64,000 bases of DNA from Toxorhynchites rutilus septentrionalis (taxonomy: Eukaryota > Arthropoda > Insecta > Diptera > Culicidae), in the NCBI RefSeq assembly GCF_029784135.1, contig NC_073745.1, positions 99,479,333 through 99,543,332 on the forward strand, given 5' to 3'. A program made the position numbers and the translations under genes. Shown here one piece after another: positions 43,401 to 50,986 of the stretch. Under the pieces are notes generated by a model that worked only from the letters and a program-made list of their open reading frames with translations, did not search any database and was not told where the DNA came from. Position 1 is the first letter of the stretch. Each line of letters starts with the position of its first letter.

Positions 43401-45511
43401 GCGAAGTTGCTGTTCGATTTTTCGAACATTTGGCATAAAAGTTAAGTCAAGGGCTAGTTCGATCTGTGAGACAGGGGTACTTCTTGTGCAATTCGTCGGT
43501 AAAATGGCACTTCCGTTCAGACAAAATCAACTTAGAATATCGAGACAAAACATAAAAACAACACCGTGGCGAGTAAAACGAAAACTCTGAATGAAAATAG
43601 TAGAAAGATCTCATGGAAGACCCAGTTGCTACTTTTTATGTGCTCACCAAAATTTCAGTCTCAAAACAAGAAAATAAATCAAAAATAAATCAGAACGCCC
43701 CAAAGGTATCTCACAATCAGGACATGTCCATTTTCATTTTCCTGAATGATGTTCACTGGCAGAAGAATTAATGTTATTTGCAAAATGAAATTTATGATAA
43801 TTATCTTCTGTAAAAGCTTTGCACTTTACATATAAACTATTGCTTGTTTCTTTTATAGAGGCTTTAAGCATATGCTCAACTAAACCCTGTTAGAAAATCA
43901 ACGATCAAAAACTCTCGGCTTTGAGAAAGGTTTTTTGGAGCCCCAGAGCCGCACAGTGGGGCCGTTCTGAAAAAAAATACGGTCAAAAATCTTTTCTTGT
44001 TTAACCTGACATTTTAGAGGTTGGGTGTCTTCAGAGAAGTTGTTCAGAATATTGATCCAAATAATTAAACGTTTTCACTTAAATTCTTACATAGAAAAAC
44101 CATCTTTTTGTGCTTGCGAGATAGTTGAGTTTTGTCTTCAGAAAAATTGTAGAATTTATGACTACTACCGGTATTTACATTTAGCCATTTTGTTCAAACA
44201 GAAGTGACTGACAACCAATAATGAATTCATTCCTTCGACGACAAAAATTCCGAACAATACTCCAATGTGAAGTGAAGATACTATTCCGACAGAAAATATT
44301 TTGATGCACAAAACCGAATCGAACGAATATCCTACTTAAAGTTTTCCTCCAAATCAAACAATGACGTCCATTCGAACAATCCTTTGATCCTTTTTTTCTT
44401 GGGACATTGCAATTCTGTCGCACAAGCAGCTTCGCTGAAAAAAAGTTGAAGGACAGTCACCGGCCAAACAGCGAAAAACCCATGGCTTCGCTGTGACCAG
44501 AGCCAAGGTCGGGATAGAGCGATGACTTGGCGCTGGGCCTCAGCGTGGAAAATGCGGCAATAACTCAAAAATAATTTGATAGTTCGTGTGCATTTTGTTT
44601 TCGTGCTCTCTTTCCGTCGTCGGCGGTCACTTTTCCGCCCATCGGCGGCGGAGTCTTCCTTATGGCTATCGGATTGTGGGATCAGGCCCGGCCAAGTTGG
44701 AAACGGGAAAAATGAAATGAAAAAAAATCATATTGTAAGGCAGGAAAGTTTTATGCTTTTTTGCTTGCTTGCTTTGCACAAAAGCACGCTCTTGGTCGAT
44801 AAAATTCAAAAAGTGATTTATGGCTGAAATATTTATCGAGTGGCGTAAAACAAATTAGTTGAAAAGTTTAGTTGTTCAGTTGTTTTTTTGGCCGCTATTA
44901 TTCCATTTCTCGCGCTTGGATTGTGGTACATATGTTTTCCCAGCAATGAGATTATATTTTTGTGTAACTTTTTTTGATGAAGAACTTCAATGTTTTGCTC
45001 TGCTTGCTGTATCTTTAAGTTAATCCCACAAGTAACAGACATCTTTTATTCCATCCACTCAGGTCTGGACCCGGCCTTCCCGCTGTACGTATTCGAGCGA
45101 GCCTCCCAGCGGCTTAGTCCAGGCGATGCGGAATTTGTGGACGTTATCCACACCGACGGGGGACTGCTGGGCTACCCGTGGCCGCTGGGACACGTTGACT
45201 TCTATCCGAACGGGGGAACGCCACTGCAGCCGGGATGTGCTCAGCAGGAGCTGTCGAAAAACCGGTGGCTCGGTGTCATTATCGGCTGCAGTCATGCCCG
45301 GGCGTGGCAATACTTTGCTGAATCTCTGGTACGGCCGAAAGGTTTCCTGTGCGATCGGTGCGAGAATAGTGACGACAACGGAGGTGACAGTAATTGCACT
45401 ATGGCCAAGGATGTGTTCATGGGTATGCACACCGATCGGAGCCTGCGAGGAAGGTTCTATCTGAGCACCAATCCAGAGCCTCCGTTCGGAAAAAACTTAC
45501 CGTTAGATTAA
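28384..45511 (+). CDS. Secreted lipase / phospholipase A1-like gene (four exons spanning a 16-kb intron)
   Basis: Joining 28384-28483, 28585-28742, 28811-29065 and 45063-45511 gives one ~320-residue frame ending in TAA. All introns have GT-AG ends. It belongs to the pancreatic lipase family (alpha/beta hydrolase, ester hydrolysis of glycerolipids). Seen: the beta-strand/oxyanion motif LVIYMHGFSE, the nucleophile elbow GFSLGAE, the acid in GLDPA and the histidine in CSHARAW. The lid between the two cysteines before the triad His is short (~17 residues), as in phospholipase A1-like and insect neutral lipases. The C-terminal PLAT domain of vertebrate pancreatic lipase is absent, as is usual in insects. 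The signal peptide exon is not certain. The third intron (29066-45062) is ~16 kb of transposons and separates the catalytic Ser from Asp/His. The gene looks functional: no frameshift or lost triad residue. Confidence 0.9.
28585..28742 (+). CDS. Lipase exon: oxyanion-hole strand
   Basis: Acceptor TTTTTGACAG, donor GTAAGAGA. Contains NPLVIYMHGFSE, the His-Gly-Phe oxyanion motif of the family, then an acidic/Gly-rich loop. Enters in phase 2 and leaves in phase 1. Confidence 0.92.
28811..29065 (+). CDS. Lipase exon: VVLVDWS strand and catalytic Ser
   Basis: Acceptor ATATTTCAG, donor GTAAGG. Encodes NVVLVDWSPL, a helix with NGPRVGRYIARFI, and HLIGFSLGAEVAGFAGK with the nucleophile Ser in GxSxG. 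Leaves in phase 1 into the 16-kb intron. Confidence 0.95.
29066..30370. other. Intron 5' portion, no feature recognised
   Basis: Start of the large lipase intron. The 109-codon minus ORF at 29517-29846 has no recognisable motif. No terminal repeats found. Confidence 0.5.
30373..31669 (-). mobile_element. DD37E Tc1/mariner (ITmD37E-type) element with ~200-bp terminal inverted repeats
   Basis: Ends ACGGGTGTTAAAT (30373) and ATTTAACACCCGT (to 31669) with TA at 30371-30372 and 31670-31671. The inverted match continues almost without break for about 200 bp (30373-30572 against 31473-31669), well into the transposase ORF at both of its ends. The encoded transposase is uninterrupted. Confidence 0.93.
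30492..31577 (-). CDS. DD37E transposase, uninterrupted ORF (up to 361 aa)
   Basis: This ORF encodes a Tc1/mariner-superfamily transposase that would cut and paste at TA. In order: a helix-turn-helix DNA-binding half with PVSTVYRILGSL and a GSGRP linker (about residues 45-80), a second HTH (GCSHVLIRRTL, about 110-120), then the DDE domain. The first Asp is in FVLDDESYY, the second Asp in VRPDKASSHYAKK, and the Glu in CRLIEDFFG 38 residues after it, i.e. DD37E. The ATG at 31577 lies within the ~200-bp terminal repeat. The family match begins only after ~25 residues, so the true start may be later. The last ~30 residues are encoded in the left repeat, antisense to the first ones. Second-Asp context (RPDKAS) deviates from the usual WPDLAS, so activity is uncertain. 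Confidence 0.88.
   Translation of the reverse strand: MYFLQKNVSECLSKGRGLLFDATLSRCSHKNVVRFYETHFQQRKKFTVAHFKEENVPVSTVYRILGSLNVERKVGSGRPVTIMTKQRKTSLKKLFDNKDATSLRDAGRKYGCSHVLIRRTLKMEGIVCRKKTRSPEYTEEQIETVKSQCRWMTKKYRGTSFVLDDESYYPLSETHNPGNDNYYSSDKSSTPPEVKYKFKHKFEKKVMLYIAISDRGISKPWFKPSGLAINQQIYREECLDKILLPFLNEHHADGKYVRPDKASSHYAKKTLAYHEEKKIPFVPKDRNPTNLPQCRLIEDFFGSLTALVYKNNWRAKDTKQLTTRIRNCIRKMDVSAVQRSCESIATKLRRTADHGPYSNIH
31718..33010 (+). mobile_element. Second DD37E element, 1.29 kb
   Basis: Ends AAGGGTGTGTCACATCAAAT at 31718 and its exact inverse finishing ACACACCCTT at 33010, about 50 bp of perfect or near-perfect inverted repeat, with TA at 31716-31717 and 33011-33012. It lies 46 bp from the first DD37E element, in the opposite orientation. 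The terminal repeats differ, so these are two subfamilies. Confidence 0.93.
31870..32881 (+). pseudogene. DD37E transposase, frameshifted
   Basis: The first frame (31870-32487) holds the N-terminal HTH (HRDIGKTLGIVQSTVSRVLK) and the first Asp in CLVMDDETY. A frameshift near 32480 moves the reading to FVMTGTVNGKVYLKECL and the second Asp in FWPDLA. A second shift near 32600 moves it to HYSKDVLEWYEANGV, FVPKEMNPPNAPELRPIEKY (catalytic Glu, DD37E spacing) and the C-terminus VRAYGLGLEV. Two frameshifts make it non-functional. The rest is well preserved, so decay is recent. Confidence 0.9.
33013..33466. other. Intron segment, no feature recognised
   Basis: Short overlapping ORFs only. No terminal repeats. 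Confidence 0.4.
33469..34318. mobile_element. 850-bp MITE with the same pogo-type ends
   Basis: The right end carries three or four repeats of TATATAATCGAGTC and stops at GAGTCTGACCTG (34318) followed by TA. The left end is shared with the larger composite. There is no coding. Confidence 0.65.
34803..35197. mobile_element. 395-bp TA-flanked MITE (CAGGGNAANTTCGATATA ends)
   Basis: CAGGGAAATTCGATATAGCG on the left and TTATATCGAAGTTACCCTG on the right are inverted, with TA at 34801-34802 and 35198-35199. Repeats of CGATATAACGTACAATT lie near the right end. The flanking 125-bp repeat unit (CATTCCCCTCAATA | TTGTTATCAAATAAAA) continues across it, which supports insertion. The ends resemble pogo-type elements. 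Confidence 0.85.
35875..35960. repeat. Short tandem repeat GGTCGATAGGACG
   Basis: Three spaced copies of GGTCGATAGGAC/GATAGGACG next to the broken 3' end of the gypsy element. Confidence 0.6.
35997..37424 (-). pseudogene. Reverse transcriptase and partial RNase H of the gypsy element
   Basis: RT blocks in order: LQIISPVDYSEWAAPIVVV, GNIRICGDYS, FSQIDLSDAFLQMEVEE, and LLTINTHRGNRLPPGVKAAP. The catalytic motif reads YLGDVVVGG where YLDD or similar is expected, so one catalytic Asp has been lost. After a frameshift near 36560 follow FRYLGHILDRHGLRPDPAKI, VRSFLGAINCYGKFVPNMR and the RNase H start IIVSADASSIGIG. The ORF breaks again near 36190 and stops at FHKFIFGRRFRL. Order and motifs are those of the gypsy mag clade. 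Dead copy. Confidence 0.82.
37352..38602 (-). pseudogene. Gag and protease of the gypsy element, frameshifted
   Basis: Gag begins at 38602 with a glutamine-rich N-terminus (ILQQLQQQQTVTNQ and similar), then moves through at least two frameshifts (38330, 38250, 37915). A nucleocapsid-like cysteine cluster reads CWNCDAMHFSNNC then CCNQIGHKEGYC at about 37690-37610. The protease motif LQLDTASDITIAS follows at about 37465-37425. Frame breaks and a stop at 37352 make it non-functional. Confidence 0.75.
38734..39003 (-). repeat. Candidate 5' LTR of the gypsy element
   Basis: On the minus strand it begins TGTTGGAGACAACTGGC and ends AACGACAACA, giving the 5-bp inverted TGTTG...CAACA. AATAAAG-type motifs (GATGAATAAAGTTTAG) lie in its 3' half. 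Directly downstream is CAAAAGTGGCGACGAG, a plausible primer-binding region. There is no second LTR to confirm the borders. Confidence 0.5.
39401..40261. other. Intron segment, unassigned minus ORFs
   Basis: A 104-codon minus ORF (39926-40240) and an 82-codon ORF (39452-39700) have plausible composition (YTPTLYRYTGQRLWINGPIL) but no family I recognise. The first runs into the left arm region of the foldback, and may be part of the same mobile DNA. Confidence 0.3.
40262..42174. mobile_element. 1.9-kb AT-rich foldback (long inverted repeat)
   Basis: CGAATTTCATGCCAACTCG at 40264 matches GAGTTGGCATGAAATTCG ending at 42174. The arms also match through AAGCAACTTTGCATACTTTA / TTTAAAGCATGCAAAGTTGC, ATGATACCTACAAAATTCTT / AAGAATTTTGTAGGTATCAT, and GTCCGATGTATGGAAAACTT / AAGTTTTCCATACATCGGAC. 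The arms are roughly 800 bp, with a centre near 41200. Such a transcript would form a long hairpin. No transposase is present. Confidence 0.85.
42200..42640 (-). pseudogene. LINE fragment: RNase H end and C-terminal domain
   Basis: Minus strand from about 42640: ITNEKAGSLARVGASEG, then DDFFHILRQYAFVSWQRMW, GRWLHTIIPKVSTSAWFKG and FIRVISRLMSNHSNLNTHLY, then RIGLTASNLCDYGDGYH before the frame is lost. This matches the tail of I/Loner-type mosquito LINE ORF2 proteins, where an RNase H domain (TGNEKAD-like motif) precedes a conserved CxCGxxxH zinc motif. Here one cysteine is Tyr (CDYGDGYH). There is a stop inside. It is adjacent to the foldback's right arm, with the arm at its 3' end. Confidence 0.7.
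42641..45062. other. 3' part of the large lipase intron
   Basis: No recognised element. A GCGG-rich patch near 44640-44700 and several short ORFs have no motif. The last bases form the polypyrimidine-like tract and the acceptor CCACTCAG. Confidence 0.5.
45063..45511 (+). CDS. Lipase terminal exon: catalytic Asp and His
   Basis: Acceptor CCATCCACTCAG. Encodes GLDPAFPLY (catalytic Asp), VDVIHTDGG, GHVDFYPNGG, GCSHARAWQYFAESL (catalytic His) and ends NPEPPFGKNLPLD then TAA at 45509-45511. HTDGG, GHVDFYPNGG and CSH-RA-FES blocks are typical of insect lipases in this family. Confidence 0.95.
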
Positions 45512-45630
45512 GAGAAAAAACCCACGCTTCTAGTTGTACATTATGTGTACGAAATGTAAATAGATAGAATAGAGTTTTAGCAATAAGCTAGTTTTTAAGT
45601 AGAATTTTGTAATTCAAATCGAACACTATC

Positions 45631-45636
45631 AATAAA
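45631..45636 (+). terminator. Polyadenylation signal of the lipase gene
   Basis: AATAAA 120 bases after the stop codon. Confidence 0.6.
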
Positions 45637-46094
45637 TGGGACTTCAAATGTGCTATCATCGAATCGTTAGAGAGGAATCATTTTCAAATAATGACATAAG
45701 TGAATCCCCGAGCGGTAATAAAGAGCTGTCCCATTCAGGAGGAAAATTATTCCATCTGCAGTCCTTTTCGTGTTCGCTCTCTCGAACGTAACGAATTTTT
45801 ACCATAAATTTTAAACCAAACTGTGAATAATGCAAAAACAGATTCGCGACTCAATCCTCACCATAATATACATTCGCTGAATATTGATAGGGAAAACTCG
45901 GCCCGCTGTCGTCCTGCTGTGGTGTATGATACGCGGCGATGAAGGGATATACCACTCGGCCCTCGCGGTGGCGTTTTATCCCACGGTTTAGTATCATTAT
46001 AGCCCCGATAATTTATTGATGACAGACCTCTCTCAACTGGTTGCGGTTTCGCACCTTTTTTCCGCAATCGTTAATACACGCGCTTTTGGGTTTT
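45637..46094. other. Lipase 3' flank
   Basis: No supported ORF or element. Confidence 0.4.
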
Positions 46095-46119
46095 GTGTGT
46101 GTGTGTGTGTGTGTGTGTG
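46095..46119. repeat. (GT)n microsatellite
   Basis: About 12 GT units. Confidence 0.95.
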
Positions 46120-46269
46120 CGGATGTTTGGTAGTAAATCTTGTTCATTGGCAAATGCGTGAGCATATTTTTTCACAAACATCAGGATGTGTACGCATGCG
46201 ATGTTTTCCAGCAAATGGCACCACGCGAACAATCTTACGGGGAGTTGTTTGCCATAAATATTAGGTCGT

Positions 46270-47340
46270 TCCAACGTGGTCGTACTGTCGGATCCATATG
46301 AAGAACTTCAGAAAGTGCGTCAATATCAGAAATTATAGCAACAATCGGGATAATTCGGAAGAATTTTGGTTAGCTGAGAGAGATTCAACAGGAGTCATGT
46401 GAGCAATATTTTGGTTGAAATCTTGAGTTTCAGGATGCTCTATGCATCACTCTGCCCCGTAGCTCCTACGTAGGTGTCAGCTGGGTGCATTCCCAGAGAG
46501 ATCAGGATGTATGCGAATTGTCACTTAATCTATGTTGAACTAAGACCGTGACCAGATATGAATGGAGGAGAGATGGCTTAAATACGAAGCCGTGGACGGT
46601 ACATGGGAGGTACCAGGCTTTCTAATCGGTGCACGTTTCGACAGGTAAACGGATACTGCCGCGAAGAACTGTGAAATGCCCGCATGGGAATGCTTGATCG
46701 TGGTCTGGATGGAGGAACCCTGCGTACGTTTCGAAGGAGCGAGGAAGTCTTCATCAAACCGGTGCATACCCCACGAGAGCAGCTGTGACGGAGTGCGCAT
46801 CATGATGGAGGGCAATTCCTAATCGGTTAACGTCTCGACGGGAAAATGGATGCCTGTTAAATATACATAAGCGCAGTGGAGAACAACGAATGGTGAAAAA
46901 TGAATATAGAGAAAAAGGGATGGATCAACGCTAGTCAGCGTTGAAGACTCGTGAAGTGCATGAACATAGCCGCCCCCTGAAGTAGTCGCCTAGATGTGGT
47001 CCCAGGGGGAATGAAGCAACGAGTAGGGGACTTGGTTTTAGTGTGTGAGAGCCCCCACTCGACGTCTGGGTTAACCTTTCCCAGATAAAGCTGGTAGAGC
47101 GTTCCTCGCCTATATGAAAAAACCAGGACACCCTCACAATATGTTAGCCCTTACTGTAAAACTGCAGGGCACAGAGAGAGTGAACCATGTTATCCTGAGC
47201 GGTTTTGAAGGTTCAAAACTATACCAATGACATTCTTTCCTTTTCCTTGATGGGTAGGGATCAAATTATAGCTGTCTCTTGCTGGCTCAAGATGCCAATG
47301 AAGATGGGATCTCTCTAGGAACCTCTAAATTATTAACAAG
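46270..47340. other. Unidentified, probably repeat-derived interval
   Basis: Minus ORFs at 46540-46815 and 46931-47137 have no motif. CCCCCTGAAGTAGTCGCC and CCCAGGGGGAATGAAGC near 46970-47010 look like the 3' region of a non-LTR element, but I cannot name one. Confidence 0.3.
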
Positions 47341-47379
47341 CCATTGGCCCGAGTACATCGTTAAAGGCTGGACCAGTAA

Positions 47380-47600
47380 AAGTGGAAAATACATTGTTGA
47401 AGTGTCCAATCGAAAATAAGCAGAAGATTGGTAAATTAATCGGGAATACGTGGGTCAAATATTCGTTCCACTCTGACCTCAATACGTTCAAGAGGGTGGT
47501 TTTCTGTCATGATGTGACGGGTCTTGGAGGGAAAACCAAAATATCAACAAGACTTTACAGTCAATAGAATTACTAAAAAGTTGGAGGGCAACGCTGTGAC
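47380..47600 (+). pseudogene. Possible LINE ORF1 scrap
   Basis: The plus strand reads, with frame changes, KGWTSKSGKYIVEVSNRK then VNRITKKLEGNAVTSVVTF. The second piece resembles the segment before the zinc knuckles of mosquito LINE ORF1 proteins. The match is weak. Confidence 0.25.
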
Positions 47601-49129
47601 CAGTGTTGTCACATTTTCATCTGTACCAGAGGGGTTAAAAATCTTTCTCATCTGTACTTTTTGTTCCAAAAATATTCGATATAGTGAAAAATCTATTTTA
47701 TTAGCATGATAAACTACTCATTCATTTACTACAAATACTACATTTACTTTTGCAAGTCATTCGTGTTTTTGATGGTGCTTATATATAGTTTTTCTGAATC
47801 TAGATTGCATACTATCATTTATTAAAATTTTCGAGCTGCCGCCACGATGTTTAATCAAATCTTTCGATCTTAAAATAACGTTCATCGTATGGTTGCAGAG
47901 CCGATTTCTTAGCTTATTTTTGTACTGATTATGTTCAAGAAAAAATCGGAGTGAGGCATAGTGAGAACGTTAGAAACAGAGCATCAAAGCGCCGAAAATG
48001 CGAGCAAGTCGTTAATTCTTTTTAGATATCCAATTTTTGTCCACAGATTTCTGAAACTGTGATTTCCTTACGGAGTAATTTTATATTCAGGGTACGGAAT
48101 TCAGTTGAATAAATAAATTTGAATAAATATTATGCGATTATTCCCAGGAACCCTGTAACGTTTACAGGCTTCAACCTAAAATATCTGGCCGCTTTTCAAA
48201 TGATCTTCAAATTTTATAGAATTGGATATTGAAACAAGATAAGATTCCTGGCAGATATTAGTGAGAATGATCCAATAAAAATATTTCATGTCTTCATGTA
48301 GCATCGTGAGTTCAGGGTTTTCAGCCTGGAATAAATGATTCAATCTGTTGATCAGGGGTTAAAACATAGGCCAAAGTTGCGAATAAAAACATTAAAGTGA
48401 TCTGCAAATAACAGTTAGATGTAAATTTTCATCTGCTGAAAGTAAGGTTCTCATTGCTAACAAGTAATTTTTTTTATATTTTTCGTAACGTGAGTGTTTT
48501 ATCACAGAAAAAACACCTAGACTATCGATTCGTGGTAAGATAGCTATATAAAAAATCAACTTTCACTCTTTACCACCCTTTCCCTATATATGTCCCTCAA
48601 TAAATGCTCAACAACAAATGCTCTGGGCAATCGATTTTTATCAAGCACATTAGGCGTCGTGCACAAATTATGTAACGCTAAAAATCCGGATTCTGGACCC
48701 CCTCCCCCCTACGTAACGCAATTTCTTATCTCTAATACACAGAAAGTAACGCAACCTCGACCTACCCCCCCCTTATCGCGTTACGTAATTTGTGCACGAA
48801 GCCTTACGGAGTTCGAAACCCCCATCATCAAGGGCGCACCGTCCGATGCCCGACGCGAATACTTTCAGACGATCCTCTTCTGAAACTGATCAATTATTGC
48901 ATCGTAAATGCATTTATGATCAATAGCACTAAGCGATACCGCAGCGTTAAAGTCTTCATGTACCTTAATGGAACTTTGCTCAAATGTAAGAAATTTCACA
49001 CGCGGAAAAAATCAGTACCAATCTGTACTTTTTGACGAAAATCTGTACCCTGTACCGTACAGAATCTGTACCAAAAATCACGAAAAAATCTGTACCTTTC
49101 CAGATAAATCTGTACGTGTGGCAACACTG
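47601..49129. mobile_element. hAT-type element or two facing fragments (CAGTGTTG ends)
   Basis: CAGTGTTGTCACATTTTCAT at 47601 and ACGTGTGGCAACACTG to 49129 are the two ends of the family seen complete at 19464-19926. The right part has the GGTACAGATTTTT repeats in reverse (CTGTACC...). The left part (47601-47890) is the empty-site counterpart of 26173-27450. No 8-bp duplication is evident, so the two ends may not belong to one insertion. Confidence 0.55.
48653..48803. mobile_element. 151-bp palindromic MITE with TTA target duplication
   Basis: Ends GGCGTCGTGCACAAATTATG and TACGTAATTTGTGCACGAAG-CC are inverted, followed inward by GTAACGC/GCGTTACG. TTA lies at 48650-48652 and 48804-48806. The TTA duplication suggests a PIF/Harbinger origin (inference). 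Confidence 0.85.
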
Positions 49130-49226
49130 CACAATGGTCCAGGAGATGTATTTAAGTGGAAATTAGCATTTAAAGCTCGACAGTTATTCTCTAGACAAAA
49201 ACTGTCTTCGACAAAGTTGTTACATA

Positions 49227-50518
49227 CAGGGTTTTCCATTTCGGGCTTCCGAAAGTATACAGCCCTGCGCTGACAACCGTTTGACATAGCTGTCAACCAA
49301 AGCGTCATATCATTAGTTGAATGTCTGCCATTTTACAATATGGATCGTTTTAGCATCGCACAACGTGTTAATTTTGTTAAATTATACTATAAAAATGATG
49401 AAAAACCGGCAAATGTTTTTCGAGCATTACGGACGGATTTTGGTCGTCATGGACGGCCTACAGAGCACACAATCGCTAATGTAGTGCGTAAATTCGAACA
49501 AACTGGATCCGTAGCGGATATTGTGAGACCTGTGCATCATCGTAATGTGCGTTCGGCCGAAAATATTGCTGCTGTTGCTGCCGGTGTGGAGGATGACCCG
49601 AATGTTTCGATTCCACGGCGTGCTCAGCAATTGGGCTTGTCAAACACATCATTGTGGCAAATTTTGCATTTGGACTTGCACCTACATCCATATAAAGTCC
49701 AACTGGTACAAACATTAGAGCGTGGTGACCATGGAATGCGTCGGGCATACGTCGATTGGGTGAACGAACAACAGCAGCAAAATGCTGAATTTTCGCATCA
49801 GCGATGAGGTACATTTCGAGCTCGGTGGCTATGTGAACACCCAAAATTTCCGTATATGGGGCTCAGAAAATCCACACGTGATTGTTGAGAGGCCATTGCA
49901 TTCGCCAAAAGTCACTGTTTGGTGCGCATTATGGTCTGGTGGAGTCATCGGGCCGTATTTCTTTGAAAATGAGGACGACGAGACGGTAACTGTGAATGGT
50001 GAGCGCTATGGCCGCATGTTAACCGATTTTTTTTTGCCACTAATTGAAGATATGGATACGGATGACATGTGGTTTCACCAGGACGGGCCACGTGCCACAC
50101 AACACGACCGAACCATATTGCCATATTGCGAACGAAATTTGAGGGACGCATAATTTTGCGTTTTGGTGATGCCAATTGGCCGTCCAGATCATGCGATTTG
50201 AACCCGCTAGACTTTTTTGTGGGGTTATGCGAAAGACCGTATCTATGCCAACTCTCCGCAAACTCTTGAACATTTGAAAGACAACATTCGTGAAGTTATG
50301 ACCGAGATACCGCCTCATATGTGCCGAAAAGTAATCGAAAATTACCTGTTACGGATCAAGGTGTGCGAGGAAGCCCTAGGTGGACATTTGAATGATGTTG
50401 TATTGCACACATAATGGCATAAACCAAACTTTAATTTGAAATAAAAGTTTCATCGAAATTCGAATTCTAAGTGTGTTTTATTTCAATTTACATTCGGACT
50501 TTAAGTTGGAAAACCTTG
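49227..50518 (+). mobile_element. DD41D mariner (rosa-like) element
   Basis: Ends CAGGGTTTTCCATTTCGG and, inverted, TTGGAAAACCTTG (to 50518) with TA at 49225-49226 and 50519-50520. It is full length (1.29 kb). The transposase is broken by frameshifts. Confidence 0.88.
49340..50414 (+). pseudogene. DD41D transposase, three frameshifts
   Basis: Begins MDRFSIAQRVNFVKLYYKND with a helix-turn-helix and the linker KFEQTGSVADI. The frame shifts at about 49785 to FRISDEVHFELGGYVNTQN (first Asp). It continues through WFHQDGPRATQH (second Asp, with QDGATAHT-like context degraded), shifts at about 50140 to FGDANWPSRSCDLNPLDFF (third Asp, DD41D spacing), and shifts again near 50217 to WGYAKDRIYANSPQTLEHLK. 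It ends YLLRIKVCEEALGGHLNDVV. All domains are recognisable, so this is a recently dead copy. Confidence 0.9.
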
Positions 50519-50724
50519 TACAATAGAGCGCTCATTTTTATGTTATCAAAAATAGGGGTCGATGTCGATGTCGAATTGTCGATGAAATAAAAAATGCAAC
50601 TTTCTTATCTATATAGATAGAGGTAAACATAGTTCGACAATGTTGTAGTCCTAGTTATTTGAGACATCGTTGTAGAACGAAGTTTTTTTATATTTCTTGA
50701 AATAACCGATATAGCGCCTTTTTT

Positions 50725-50985
50725 CTATGTTACGTTAATGTCACCATGAAAAAAACTGTTTTTTGCTCTTACTTTTATATGTCAAATTCTACATATAAAC
50801 TGTCTTCAGAAGACTTTTAGAACTTACTAATACAAACATTTTTCGATACAAAACTTGTCAATACCTCAACTTCGCTCAAAGTTATTGATATTTTTTCCCA
50901 AAAACACGCTCTTTTCAATTGTTTGTCATTGTTTCTGGGGCAAACATAAAAAAATTTTGTTGACGGAATTTGAAAAAAAACAGGA
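50725..50985 (+). repeat. Repeat block also present (same and inverted) at 52796-53455
   Basis: ATGAAAAAAACTGTTTTT, TTTATATGTCAAATTCTACAT and AAAGTTATTGATATTTTTTC match 53150-53310 in the same direction. TGTTTGTCATTGTTTCTGGG matches 53430-53450 inverted. It flanks element D on the left. Confidence 0.7.
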
Positions 50986-50986
50986 A

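Noticed and set aside
45059..45430. 123-codon minus ORF opposite the terminal lipase exon
   Set aside because: Shadow of the lipase coding strand.
46071..46274. ORFs spanning the (GT)n run
   Set aside because: Coding appearance comes from the microsatellite.
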